Assembly: GCF_023150065.1 (NCBI RefSeq)
Contig: NZ_JAKLLN010000014.1
Coordinates: forward strand, 1-64,000
Reading direction: 5' to 3'
Source: Zoogloea sp.
GTDB lineage: Bacteria; Pseudomonadota; Gammaproteobacteria; Burkholderiales; Rhodocyclaceae
Length of the DNA: 64,000 nt
The notes under the pieces are model-generated. The model did not search any database and was not told the origin of the DNA. It worked only from the letters and a program-made list of their open reading frames with translations. The position numbers and the translations under genes are program-made. Positions 9,498-18,987 of the stretch are shown piece after piece (the stretch's first letter is position 1; every line of letters starts with the position of its first letter).

Positions 9498-9916
9498 GAC
9501 GTTTGACCCTTGCTCATCAGCCAGCAGGTTGCCCCCGAGGCCACAGGCGTTGCAGACACCTTCTCGCCACTTTCGTTGATCGAATACCAATACCCACTCA
9601 TGCCACTGGCGGCCTTGCCGGTGATCCTCAAAGTGAAAGTACTGTCCGTACACGCCGGATTGTGTGCAACAGTAAAGGGCGTCTCCGCAAAGTAAGTGCT
9701 CATGTCCGGACAGTTTCCACCCGGCTTGTAGGTTCGCTGGGAATTGAAAACCTGCTCCATCCGCACCTTCGCCTCGGCCAACGCCTCGACGCCTTGAGCA
9801 ATCTTGCCGCGAGCGATGTGGTCCATATATGCAGGAATGGCAATCGCCGCCAAAATTCCGATGATCACCACCGCAATCAGCAATTCGATCAGCGAGAAGC
9901 CGCGCGTCTTTCTCAT
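9491..9916 (-). CDS. pilE: Type IV pilin (PilE-like)
   Basis: MRKTRGFSLIELLIAVVIIGILAAIAIPAYMDHIARGK; C-terminal cysteine pair. Confidence 0.88.
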   Translation of the reverse strand: MRKTRGFSLIELLIAVVIIGILAAIAIPAYMDHIARGKIAQGVEALAEAKVRMEQVFNSQRTYKPGGNCPDMSTYFAETPFTVAHNPACTDSTFTLRITGKAASGMSGYWYSINESGEKVSATPVASGATCWLMSKGQTSC

Positions 9917-10079
9917 AATTCCCTCCTTCGATGCTCAATAATCCCGCCTGCCCATGTCAAATGCGAGCCGGGGGCGACAGGCGGAGCCTCCGTGCAGACA
10001 AGCGGCACGGGGCTAGCGATGCTCTCCAGCCTATCCTTCAGAGCACCCCTGCCGTACCTGCAAGCTTCGCCCGCGCCCC

Positions 10080-10775
10080 ATGACGCCCGCCTCCCACCTC
10101 TCGCTGCCGATCGCCACAGGCCTGTCCATCGCCTTGCATGCGGCCGCGTTGATCAGCTGGCCGCAGCCTCCCGGCCCGGGCGGAGCTCAGTCCGCAGTTC
10201 GCCCCCCCCTTGATGTACACCTCGCCCAGACCAGCCATCCTTCGGCGCGTGCGCCGGTCTCGGCAGCGCTGCCCGAAACTCACCCTGTCGCAGCCTCCTC
10301 GCCCACGACACCCACATCCACGCCCAAGCCCGCATATCGCCCGGCAGCACCCGCACCCACGCCTGCCCCCATCCCGCCCTCAGAAGCCTCCGAATCCCCC
10401 CTACCGGTGTTCCCGATCGAAGCCCTGAGCCGGCTCCCGACCCTCGCCACCGAGATCTCGCCCGAGGACTGGCCATCCACTCCAGGCGCCCCATCCGGCA
10501 GTTTCAGGATAGAAGTGGATGTCGGGCCGGACGGCCGGGTGATGCGGGTGAATCCGGTCTGCGCCCCGGAGATGTGTGAGGCCGCCGCAATCTACAGCGG
10601 CGCCGTCGTGGGCTGGCGCTTCGTACCCGCAGAGATCCTCGGGCACCGGGTGAGCAGCCGGATTCACGTGGAGTTTGAAATCGGCTCCCCGGAAAGCGCG
10701 GGGTTCAGTGCTGCGCCACTGACGCCATCACGCGCCGCCACGCCAGTAGTCCGGCCTGCCGAAGCAGCCCCGTAG
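10080..10775 (+). CDS. TonB-like protein (N-terminal membrane anchor, Pro/Ala-rich linker, TonB-C-like end)
   Basis: Signal-anchor, long proline-rich segment, C-terminal GSFRIEVDVGPDGRVMRVNPVCA...WRFVPAEILGHRVSSRIHVEFEI. Confidence 0.55.
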   Translation: MTPASHLSLPIATGLSIALHAAALISWPQPPGPGGAQSAVRPPLDVHLAQTSHPSARAPVSAALPETHPVAASSPTTPTSTPKPAYRPAAPAPTPAPIPPSEASESPLPVFPIEALSRLPTLATEISPEDWPSTPGAPSGSFRIEVDVGPDGRVMRVNPVCAPEMCEAAAIYSGAVVGWRFVPAEILGHRVSSRIHVEFEIGSPESAGFSAAPLTPSRAATPVVRPAEAAP

Positions 10776-11636
10776 GTGATCGATCAGCAAACGAACCCGC
10801 AGAGGCAGGCGGCGATTCTGGGGAAACACGGCATAAATCCCCGTCGGCGGAGCGGCAAACGCATCAAGCACCGACACCAGCGTTCCCGCTGCCAGATCCC
10901 GTTCGACCTCCCACATCGAGCGCCAGGCCAGCCCGATCCCCCCCACCGCCCATTCGTGCAGCACCGTCCCGTCATTACACTCGAAACGTCCGGAGACCTT
11001 GATCGTCCGGGTCTGTCCTGGCACATCCGGATCAGCGAACACCCAGCCCCGCTGGGGATCCAGGGAGAGGCAGTCATGCTCCACCAGCGCATCCGGCGTC
11101 TCGGGCGTGCCGCAGCGGGCCAGATAGGCAGGGCTTGCCACCACCACCCGCCGGTTGTCGGCCAGGCGCACCGACACCAGACTGGAATCGCTCAATTCCC
11201 CGATACGGATGGAGCAATCCACCCCTTCATTGACCAGATCCACCAAGCGATCGCTCAAATCCAGACTGCAGGTCACTTCGGTGTTGGCCCGCAGGAAATC
11301 GCGCACCAGAGGTGCCACATGGCGCCGCCCGAAGCCGGCGGGCGCCGACACCTTGATATGCCCGCTGGCCTTCACGCCACCCAGGCTGACCGATGCCTCC
11401 GCGTTGGCAAGGTCGTTCAGAATGCGCTGACAATCCTCCAGAAAGGCGCTCCCCTCGAAGGTCAGACTGAGCTTGCGGGTGGTGCGCACCAGCAACTTCA
11501 CCCCCAGGCGCTCCTCCAGAGCATCAATGCGTCGCCCCATCATGGCCGGCGTCACACCATCGGCCCGGGCCGCCGCAGACAAGCTCCCCCGCGTAGCCAC
11601 GCTGACAAAGGCTTCGATTTCCTTGAAATTATTCAT
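10728..11636 (-). CDS. LysR-family transcriptional regulator
   Basis: MNNFKEIEAFVSVATRGSLSAAARADGVTPAMMGRRIDALEERLGVKLLVRTTRKLSLT HTH; 302 aa. Confidence 0.92.
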   Translation of the reverse strand: MNNFKEIEAFVSVATRGSLSAAARADGVTPAMMGRRIDALEERLGVKLLVRTTRKLSLTFEGSAFLEDCQRILNDLANAEASVSLGGVKASGHIKVSAPAGFGRRHVAPLVRDFLRANTEVTCSLDLSDRLVDLVNEGVDCSIRIGELSDSSLVSVRLADNRRVVVASPAYLARCGTPETPDALVEHDCLSLDPQRGWVFADPDVPGQTRTIKVSGRFECNDGTVLHEWAVGGIGLAWRSMWEVERDLAAGTLVSVLDAFAAPPTGIYAVFPQNRRLPLRVRLLIDHLRGCFGRPDYWRGGA

Positions 11637-11822
11637 CTGATACTAAAAGTAAAAAATCATTTGATTTTATTATGGCTTCTTTTTTCTTTAGTCATTGAAT
11701 AAACTTCAGTCATCAAGGTGAAGGAGACAGGATCCCGAGCGGTGCCACCCGGCCACGAGCCAGGCAGGAGCACCTCCGAGGAACCCACCACACCCCCAAC
11801 TTCAAGCATGAGGTCTTAGCGC

Positions 11823-12515
11823 ATGGCCCATCCGCCGCGAATCCAGGCTGTCGCATTCGATGCCTTCGGCACGCTCTTCGACGTCTATTCCGTCGGGCTC
11901 CTGGCCGAGCAGCTCTATCCGGGAAAGGGCACCGCGCTGGCCGACCTGTGGCGCAGCAAGCAGATCGAATACAGCTTCATCCGCAGCCTGTCGGGGCGCT
12001 ACAAGCCCTTCTGGGAGATCACCCGGGATGCCCTGCGCTTCGCCGCTGCCCGACTGGGTCTGGAACTGGACAGCGCGCGCTGTACCCAGCTGATCAACCA
12101 GTACGCCTGCTTGTCCCCCTTCCCCGAAAATCTCGGCGCCCTCAAGGCCCTCAAGGAAGCAGGCACCCCCACCGCAATCCTCTCCAATGGCACGCCCGAC
12201 ATGCTGGAAGTGGCCATCAAGAGCGCCGGCATGCACGGTCTCTTCGATCACGTGCTGTCGGTGGATACCGTACAGAAGTACAAGACCAGCCCGGATGCTT
12301 ACGCGCTCGCTCCCGCAGCCTTCAAGTGCCCCGTCGAGCGTATCCTCTTTGTTTCTTCCAACGGCTGGGATGCCGCCGGCGCGAGCTGGTATGGCTTTCA
12401 GACGTTCTGGATCAATCGCAGCGGCCAGCCCCTCGAACAACTGGGCGTCACACCCACCGTCCAGGGCAGCCTGCTCACCGACGTCGTCGATTTCGTGGCG
12501 CGCCACCGCGCCTGA
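11823..12515 (+). CDS. Haloacid dehalogenase type II (L-2-haloacid dehalogenase family)
   Basis: AFDAFGTLFDVYSVG nucleophile motif; SVDTVQKYKTSPDAYALA; VSSNGWDAAGASWYGFQTFWINR. Confidence 0.88.
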   Translation: MAHPPRIQAVAFDAFGTLFDVYSVGLLAEQLYPGKGTALADLWRSKQIEYSFIRSLSGRYKPFWEITRDALRFAAARLGLELDSARCTQLINQYACLSPFPENLGALKALKEAGTPTAILSNGTPDMLEVAIKSAGMHGLFDHVLSVDTVQKYKTSPDAYALAPAAFKCPVERILFVSSNGWDAAGASWYGFQTFWINRSGQPLEQLGVTPTVQGSLLTDVVDFVARHRA

Positions 12516-12555
12516 GCCTTCAACCGTTTTGCAACCTTCTCAATCAGGAGTCACC

Positions 12556-14154
12556 ATGAGCCTCACCCTCCCCGCCGGCATGCAGATCAACGCCCCGCTC
12601 CAACCGGGCTACGAAACCATCCTCACCCCGGAAGCCCTCGAACTGGTCGCCAAGCTGCACCGCGCCTTCGAGCCCCGTCGCCAGGAACTGCTGAAGGCCC
12701 GCGTCGAGCGCCAGGCACGTATCGATGCCGGCGAGATGCCCGATTTCCTGCCGGAAACCAAGGCCATCCGCGAAGGAGACTGGAAGATCGCCCCGCTGCC
12801 CAAGGCCCTGGAGCGCCGCCGCACCGAGATCACCGGCCCGGTCGAGGCCAAGATGATCATCAACGCCTACAACTCCGGCGCTGATTCCTACATGACCGAC
12901 TTCGAGGACTCCAACAGCCCGAAGTGGGACAACCAGATCCAGGGCCAGGTCAACATCTACAAGGCCATCCGTCGCGAACTGTCCTTCAAGAACGAAGCCG
13001 GCAAGGAATACAAGCTCAACGACAAGATCGCCACCCTGCAGATCCGCCCCCGCGGCTGGCATCTGGACGAGAAGCACGTGCTGGTTGATGGTCAGCGTGT
13101 CTCCGGCGGCATCTTCGACTTCGCCCTGGTCTTCTTCCACAACGCCAAGGAGCAGATCGCCCGCGGCGCAGGCCCCTTCTACTACCTGCCCAAGATGGAA
13201 AGCCACCTTGAGGCCCGCCTGTGGAACGACATCTTCGTGATGGCCCAGGACCACATCGGTCTGCCCCAGGGCACCATCAAGGCCACCGTGCTGGTCGAGA
13301 CCATTCTCGCAACTTTCGAGATGGAGGAGATCCTGTACGAACTGCGCAACCACTCCGCCGGTCTCAATGCCGGTCGCTGGGACTACATCTTCTCCTGCAT
13401 CAAGAAGTTCAAGAAGAACCAGGACTTCTGCCTGGCCCAGCGTAGCGCCATCACCATGGAAGTGCCCTTCATGCGTGGCTACGCCCTGGCGCTCGTCCAG
13501 GCCTGCCACAAGCGCGGCGCGCCGGCCATGGGCGGCATGTCGGCCCTGATCCCCATCAAGAATGATCCGGTTGCCAACGAAAAGGCCCTCGCCGGCATCC
13601 GTCATGACAAGACCCGCGATGCCAACGACGGCTTCGACGGCGGCTGGGTGGCTCACCCGGGCCTCGTCGCCATCGCCGCGGAAGAGTTCCAGAAGGTGCT
13701 CGGCGACAAGCCCAACCAGTGGGAAAAGCAGGTCGATGGCAAGTTCGGCCCCGAGCAGTGGCTCGACTTCCGCCCCACCACCCCGATCACCGAAGCCGGC
13801 CTGCGCAACAACATCAACGTCGGCATCCACTACCTGGGTTCCTGGCTCGCCGGCAATGGCTGTGTGCCCATCCACAACCTGATGGAAGATGCGGCCACCG
13901 CCGAAATCTCCCGCTCCCAGGTCTGGCAATGGGTGGTCAGCCCGAAGGGCATCCTTGACGACGGCCGCAAGGTCACCGTCGAGATGGTGCGCCCGATGAT
14001 CGCCGAGGAACTGACCAAGGTGAAGGCCACCGTCACCGCCCAGGGCGAGGACACCGCCAGCTACGACCAGGCCGCCGAGATCTTCGACAAGATGTCCCTG
14101 ACCCCGGAATATCCGGAATTCCTGACCCTGCCGCTGTACGAGGCGATGGACTGA
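12556..14154 (+). CDS. aceB: Malate synthase A
   Basis: MSLTLPAGMQINAPLQPGYETILTPEALELVAKLH...MTDFEDSNSPKWDN...WDYIFSCIKKF; the 12187 start in the track is a spurious extension. Confidence 0.95.
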   Translation: MSLTLPAGMQINAPLQPGYETILTPEALELVAKLHRAFEPRRQELLKARVERQARIDAGEMPDFLPETKAIREGDWKIAPLPKALERRRTEITGPVEAKMIINAYNSGADSYMTDFEDSNSPKWDNQIQGQVNIYKAIRRELSFKNEAGKEYKLNDKIATLQIRPRGWHLDEKHVLVDGQRVSGGIFDFALVFFHNAKEQIARGAGPFYYLPKMESHLEARLWNDIFVMAQDHIGLPQGTIKATVLVETILATFEMEEILYELRNHSAGLNAGRWDYIFSCIKKFKKNQDFCLAQRSAITMEVPFMRGYALALVQACHKRGAPAMGGMSALIPIKNDPVANEKALAGIRHDKTRDANDGFDGGWVAHPGLVAIAAEEFQKVLGDKPNQWEKQVDGKFGPEQWLDFRPTTPITEAGLRNNINVGIHYLGSWLAGNGCVPIHNLMEDAATAEISRSQVWQWVVSPKGILDDGRKVTVEMVRPMIAEELTKVKATVTAQGEDTASYDQAAEIFDKMSLTPEYPEFLTLPLYEAMD

Positions 14155-14199
14155 GCGTTTGCGCACGCCCCTGCCGGAGCATCATGGCCGGGCAGTAGA

Positions 14200-14226
14200 A
14201 CAGGAGGCTTCGGCCTCCTTTTTTTA
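14200..14226 (+). terminator. Rho-independent terminator after aceB
   Basis: GGAGGCTTCGGCCTCCTTTTTTT. Confidence 0.8.
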
Positions 14227-14247
14227 CGTCCCTTGAGCAAACACCCA

Positions 14248-14282
14248 ATAAAAAACCTCGCCGAAGCGAGGTTCTTTATTGT
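14248..14282 (-). terminator. Terminator after the PEP-CTERM gene (possibly bidirectional)
   Basis: AAAAAACCTCGCCGAAGCGAGGTTCTTT hairpin. Confidence 0.65.
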
Positions 14283-14301
14283 CTGCCGAAGCAGGCTGTG
14301 C

Positions 14302-15084
14302 TTACTTGGCAGCCTTGCGACGGACGGCGCCCAGGGCAGCCATACCGATACCCAGCAGCGCCATGCTGGCGGGCTCGGGGACCTGACCGGTGGGCGGGGT
14401 CACAACCGGGCCTTGGCCGACGTTGATGATGCTGTTGTCGATGCCACGAGTGAAGTCGTAGAAGTTGTCGTAGGGATCCACGTCCTGAACCTGGAAGGTC
14501 AGGGTCGGGGTCGCCACCAGGGTGCCATACAGAGCAGCCAGCAGGACGGAGTCGGTGGAGGTGAACCAGCCGGTATCAACCCGCTCGTCACGGAAACCCT
14601 TGTTGGTGCCAGTGCCGATCTGAGCGCCCAGGGAGGTGGTTTCCTGGGTGCTGACCGCAGTCCAGTCACCAAAATTGAGGCCGTTCACCAGCAGATTGTT
14701 CTGGCCATCGTCGAAGTCACCGATACCAGTGTCACCGTCATAAAGGGTGAAACGAATCGAGAAGGACTGGAAGCCACCGCCCAGGGCGGACAGCACGCTG
14801 GAGCTGAAACCGCTCTGCACACCGATGGTGCCGGGGTTACCACGATAACCGACGGGTGTGCCGGAATCGTAGAAGCCCACATACAGGGACGATGCAGCCA
14901 GCTGGCTGATCAGGCGGGCGCCGTTGGTGCCAATGGCCTCGACGACGATACCGCCGACCGTGCTGGCGCCCATGGAGGTGGCGTCAAAACCGGTCGGGGT
15001 GGTGGAGGTGAAGACACTCGCAGAGGCGCTGCCGGCGGCAAGGGCAATCGCGCAAGCGGCGGCGATCTTGTTGAAACGAACCAT
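14302..15084 (-). CDS. PEP-CTERM sorting domain-containing protein
   Basis: Signal peptide MVRFNKIAAACAIALAAGSASA; C-terminal VPEPASMALLGIGMAALGAVRRKAAK. Confidence 0.92.
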   Translation of the reverse strand: MVRFNKIAAACAIALAAGSASASVFTSTTPTGFDATSMGASTVGGIVVEAIGTNGARLISQLAASSLYVGFYDSGTPVGYRGNPGTIGVQSGFSSSVLSALGGGFQSFSIRFTLYDGDTGIGDFDDGQNNLLVNGLNFGDWTAVSTQETTSLGAQIGTGTNKGFRDERVDTGWFTSTDSVLLAALYGTLVATPTLTFQVQDVDPYDNFYDFTRGIDNSIINVGQGPVVTPPTGQVPEPASMALLGIGMAALGAVRRKAAK

Positions 15085-15356
15085 GATGACTCCCTGGAAA
15101 GATTGCATCTGAAGTTGGACGACGACACCAGTGATGCCAGGACTAAATCCGCAACACTTATACACAATCAGAGCAAATCTCAGGCCAGGTCACGAGTACG
15201 GATAAAAAATTCGTTAAAAAACAGAAATTTGTGTAAATATTTAAATTCAAACCGAGGCTAGAAACACAATTTATCGGCGAATTTGTAAAATATCCCGACA
15301 TCCGTCATCACGCATGTCACGCCTCGGCACAGCTTCTCCCCCGGCAAGGTCCAGCC

Positions 15357-15653
15357 TTACCCACCATCCGGGACAAGCCCCTCCAGAGCCGCATCCGCAG
15401 CACCAATGATGCGCACGCGCTTGGCTCGCGCGCTCTCTCCACTCACCAGCACGACATCACTCCGCGAAACACCGCAAACCTTGGCGAGATAGGCGATCAA
15501 CGCAGCGTTGGCCTTCCCGTCTACCGGTGGTGCAGCGAGCCTGATCTTCAAGGCCTCACCATGCAGGCCGACGATTTCGGTCTTCTTCGCGCCCGGCTGG
15601 ATGTGCAGCGTGAGCATCACGCTGCCATCAGCCGCCCGGCTCAACCACGCCAT
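15357..15653 (-). CDS. DUF167 family protein (YggU-like)
   Basis: 98 aa; LTLHIQPGAKKTEIVGLHGEALKIRLAAPPVDGKANAALIAYLAKVCGVSRSDVVLVSGESARAKRVRI. Confidence 0.9.
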   Translation of the reverse strand: MAWLSRAADGSVMLTLHIQPGAKKTEIVGLHGEALKIRLAAPPVDGKANAALIAYLAKVCGVSRSDVVLVSGESARAKRVRIIGAADAALEGLVPDGG

Positions 15654-15660
15654 CGCCGGC

Positions 15661-16239
15661 TCAGGCCAGACCGATCAGCATGTACTTGCCCATTGCCAGT
15701 GCACTGAGGAGAACCTGCAACACCAGCAACAGGGCAATCGGCGTCAGGTCCACCCCGCCCACCAGCGGGATGACCCGCCGGAAGGGCCGCAGGAAGGGCT
15801 CGGCCAACGCGTTGATGAGGCCTGCCATGGGCGCATGGGGGTTGACCCACGACAGCACCGCCGACATCAGGACCACCCCCATCAGCAAGTAGAGAGCCAC
15901 CTTGACCGTCTCAAGGAGGCCCACGCCCCACATCACCACCAGCATGCTCAGAGGGTCGGCGACGCCGATCACCCCTTTTACCCCCAGCGCCACGAACACT
16001 ACCAGCACCTGCACCACCCAGGCCGGCAGCAGGCTGGCCAGATCCAGCCCACCCAGCCCGGGAATAAACCGCCGCAGCGGCAGCACCAGCCAGTCGGTGG
16101 TGGCCACCACGAACTGACCAATGGGATTGCGGAAGGAGATCCGCTGCCACTGCATCACGAAACGGGCAAGAAGCACACCCGACAGCAAGCCACCCAGGGT
16201 ATCGACGATCGTCAGCAATAGGCTACCGAGCATGTCCAT
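15661..16239 (-). CDS. YggT family integral membrane protein
   Basis: Two repeated YggT modules (NPIGQFVVATTDWLVLPLRRFIPGLGG; AEPFLRPFRRVIPLVGGVDLTPI). Confidence 0.9.
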   Translation of the reverse strand: MDMLGSLLLTIVDTLGGLLSGVLLARFVMQWQRISFRNPIGQFVVATTDWLVLPLRRFIPGLGGLDLASLLPAWVVQVLVVFVALGVKGVIGVADPLSMLVVMWGVGLLETVKVALYLLMGVVLMSAVLSWVNPHAPMAGLINALAEPFLRPFRRVIPLVGGVDLTPIALLLVLQVLLSALAMGKYMLIGLA

Positions 16240-16245
16240 CCTCCG

Positions 16246-17058
16246 TCAGTCGCGGCCGAGCTGCTCGCCCAGCTCCCGCCCCCGGGCCTCGGCGGCACGC
16301 ACGGCGCGCTCGACCACGGCCGGAAAGCCATCCGCCGCAAAAGAGGCCAATGCCGCCGCAGTCGTCCCCCCTTTTGAGGTGACCCGCTCCCGCAGCACGC
16401 CCGGCGACTCATCACTGCCAGCCGCCAGCCGCGCCGCGCCCAGCACCGTGTCGATCGCCAGCTTGCGGGCGGTGTCGCCATCGAAACCGATGGACTCGCC
16501 AGCCGCCTGGAGGGACTCGATGAAATGGAAGACGTAGGCCGGCCCGCTGCCGGAGATGGCGGTCACGCCGTCGATCTGCGCTTCGTCGGCAACCCACACC
16601 GTGCTGCCCACCGCCGCCAGCACACGCTCGGCGGCGGTTCGGCCGGCCTCGTCCACCCCGGCGCTGGCAAACAGGCCGGTGATGCCGGCGCCGATCAGGG
16701 CCGGCGTATTGGGCATGGCCCGCACCAGTGTGCCGTAGCCACCCAGCCAGCGGCCGATATCCACCAGACGCAGGCCGGCGGCGATGCTCACCACCACCTG
16801 GCGCGTCAGCCGGCCAGCCATGGGGGCCACAGCCTCCCGCAGCTGCTGCGGCTTGACCGCCAGCACTAGCACATCGCAGGCCAGGGCCTGCTCGTCTACG
16901 CTTTCCACCGCACGCACGCCAAAACTGCCCGCCAGCTTGTCACGGCCCTCGGCAGTGAGCTCGATGGCTTGCAGATCCTCGGCCTTGAAGCCTTGCTTGA
17001 GCAGGCCGCCGATCAGGGCGGCCGCCATGTTGCCGCCGCCCAGGAAGGTGATTTTCAT
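16246..17058 (-). CDS. proC: Pyrroline-5-carboxylate reductase
   Basis: MKITFLGGGNMAAALIGGLLKQG; VRAMPNTPALIGAGITGL; AISGSGPAYVFHFIESLQ. Confidence 0.95.
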   Translation of the reverse strand: MKITFLGGGNMAAALIGGLLKQGFKAEDLQAIELTAEGRDKLAGSFGVRAVESVDEQALACDVLVLAVKPQQLREAVAPMAGRLTRQVVVSIAAGLRLVDIGRWLGGYGTLVRAMPNTPALIGAGITGLFASAGVDEAGRTAAERVLAAVGSTVWVADEAQIDGVTAISGSGPAYVFHFIESLQAAGESIGFDGDTARKLAIDTVLGAARLAAGSDESPGVLRERVTSKGGTTAAALASFAADGFPAVVERAVRAAEARGRELGEQLGRD

Positions 17059-17091
17059 CGGTTCATTCCAGTGTTGTGTGAATCGGTTGGG

Positions 17092-17787
17092 TCAGGCCCG
17101 GGACCCGAAGATCGCGGTGCCCACCCGGACTATCGTCGCGCCTTCGGCGATCGCGGCGTCGAGATCGTCCGACATGCCCATGGAGAGGGTATCGAGGGAC
17201 AGCCCGGAGGCAACGAGGCCGTCCTTCAGCTGTCGCAGAGTCGCAAAACGTGCCCGCTGCACGGCTACATCCGATGTGGCCTCGGGGATGGTCATCAGCC
17301 CGCGCAGCTGCAAGCGCGGGAGGGCCGCCACCGCCCGGGCCAGCTCCGGCAGCGCATCGGGGGTGACACCGCTCTTGCTGGCCTCACCACTCACGTTGAC
17401 CTGGATGCACACCTGCAGGGGTGGCAGATGCACGTCCCGCTGTTCGGACAGGCGCTGGGCAATCCGCAGGCGATCGACGGAATGCACCCATGAAAAAGCA
17501 TTCGCCACCGGACGGGTCTTGTTGCTCTGCAGCGGGCCGATGAAATGCCATTCGAGCCCCAGGCCCGCCAGCGTATCGAGCTTGTCGATGGCCTCCTGCA
17601 CATAGCTTTCGCCAAACGCCCGCTGGCCCGCCGCTGCGGCCTCCCGCACGCTTTCGGCCGGCCACGTCTTGCTGACCGCGAGCAGGCGCACTTCCGATGG
17701 ATCACGGCCAGCGACAATCGCAGCCTGGGCGATGCGCCCAGCGATGTTTTGCAGGCGGGCGGATATGCCTGATTTATAATCTTGCAA
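17092..17787 (-). CDS. YggS family pyridoxal phosphate homeostasis protein
   Basis: LLAVSKTWPAESVREAAAAGQRAFGESYVQEA; WHFIGPLQSNKT; LSMGMSDDLDAAIAEGATIVRVGTAIFGSR. Confidence 0.93.
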   Translation of the reverse strand: MQDYKSGISARLQNIAGRIAQAAIVAGRDPSEVRLLAVSKTWPAESVREAAAAGQRAFGESYVQEAIDKLDTLAGLGLEWHFIGPLQSNKTRPVANAFSWVHSVDRLRIAQRLSEQRDVHLPPLQVCIQVNVSGEASKSGVTPDALPELARAVAALPRLQLRGLMTIPEATSDVAVQRARFATLRQLKDGLVASGLSLDTLSMGMSDDLDAAIAEGATIVRVGTAIFGSRA

Positions 17788-17882
17788 AGCTCAATTTCTG
17801 GGCAGTCGGGGCTGTTGAGTATAGCATCGGCTCCGAGCCCGACTTCCCGCCCGACAATCCCTGCCCTGCCGCGAGCCCCACG

Positions 17883-18926
17883 ATGGATATCACCGAACTG
17901 CTGGCCTTTACGGTCAAGAACAAGGCGTCCGACCTGCACGTTTCAGCCGGCCTGCCGCCGATGATCCGGGTCCACGGCGACGTACGCCGCATCAACCTCC
18001 CCGCCCTCGCCCACAAGGACGTCCATGGCATGGTGTACGACATCATGAACGACGCCCAGCGCAAGCAGTACGAAGAGTACTTCGAGACCGACTTTTCCTT
18101 CGAGATCCCCAACCTGGCGCGCTTCCGGGTCAATGCCTTCAACCAGAACCGCGGCGCGGCCGCCGTGTTTCGGGTCATTCCCTCCAAGGTCATGACCCTC
18201 GAAGAGCTCAACTGTCCGAAGATCTTCAAGGAAATCGCCAACCAGCCCCGGGGCATCGTGCTGGTCACCGGCCCCACCGGCTCGGGCAAATCCACCACCC
18301 TCGCAGCGATGGTCGACTACGTCAATGAAAACGAGTACGGCCACATCCTCACCATCGAGGACCCCATCGAATTCGTCCACGAATCCAAGCGCTGCCTGAT
18401 CAACCAGCGCGAGGTCTCCCGTGACACCCAGTCTTTCAACGCCGCCCTGCGCTCCGCCCTGCGGGAAGACCCGGACGTGGTGCTGGTGGGTGAAATGCGC
18501 GACCTGGAAACCATCCGCCTGGCCCTCACCGCCGCCGAAACCGGCCACCTGGTGTTCGGTACCCTGCACACCTCGTCTGCCGCCAAGACCATCGACCGTA
18601 TCGTCGACGTCTTCCCGGCCAACGAAAAGGACATGGTCCGGGCGATGATGTCCGAATCCCTGCGGGCCGTGATCTCGCAAACCCTGCTCAAAACCAAGGA
18701 CGGCACCGGCCGGGTGGCTGCCCACGAGATCATGATCGGCACCCCCGCCATCCGCAACCTGATCCGCGAAAACAAGGTGGCGCAGATGTACTCCGCCATC
18801 CAGACCGGCCAGAACATTGGCATGCAGACCCTCGACCAGTGTCTGGCCGACATGGTCCGGCGCAACATCGTGTCGGGCTCGGAGGCCCGCCTGCGCGCCC
18901 AGAACAAGGACAGCTTCCCCGCCTGA
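17883..18926 (+). CDS. pilT: Type IV pilus twitching motility ATPase PilT
   Basis: MDITELLAFTVKNKASDLHVSAGLPPMIRVHGDVRRIN; Walker A GPTGSGKSTT; HTSSAAKTIDRIVDVFP. Confidence 0.95.
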   Translation: MDITELLAFTVKNKASDLHVSAGLPPMIRVHGDVRRINLPALAHKDVHGMVYDIMNDAQRKQYEEYFETDFSFEIPNLARFRVNAFNQNRGAAAVFRVIPSKVMTLEELNCPKIFKEIANQPRGIVLVTGPTGSGKSTTLAAMVDYVNENEYGHILTIEDPIEFVHESKRCLINQREVSRDTQSFNAALRSALREDPDVVLVGEMRDLETIRLALTAAETGHLVFGTLHTSSAAKTIDRIVDVFPANEKDMVRAMMSESLRAVISQTLLKTKDGTGRVAAHEIMIGTPAIRNLIRENKVAQMYSAIQTGQNIGMQTLDQCLADMVRRNIVSGSEARLRAQNKDSFPA

Positions 18927-18987
18927 AACCCGGCAAGCCCTGCCGCCTTACCAGACAGCCGGCCCGCCCCGGCAACAGGACCCCACC

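Noticed and set aside
9498-9938. Upstream half of the 346-aa fimT ORF
   Set aside because: Runs over the pilE gene in another frame; prepilin N-terminus begins near 9497.
12187-12555. N-terminal extension of malate synthase overlapping the dehalogenase
   Set aside because: Out-of-frame reading of the dehalogenase gene; the true malate synthase start MSLTLPAGMQ is at 12556.
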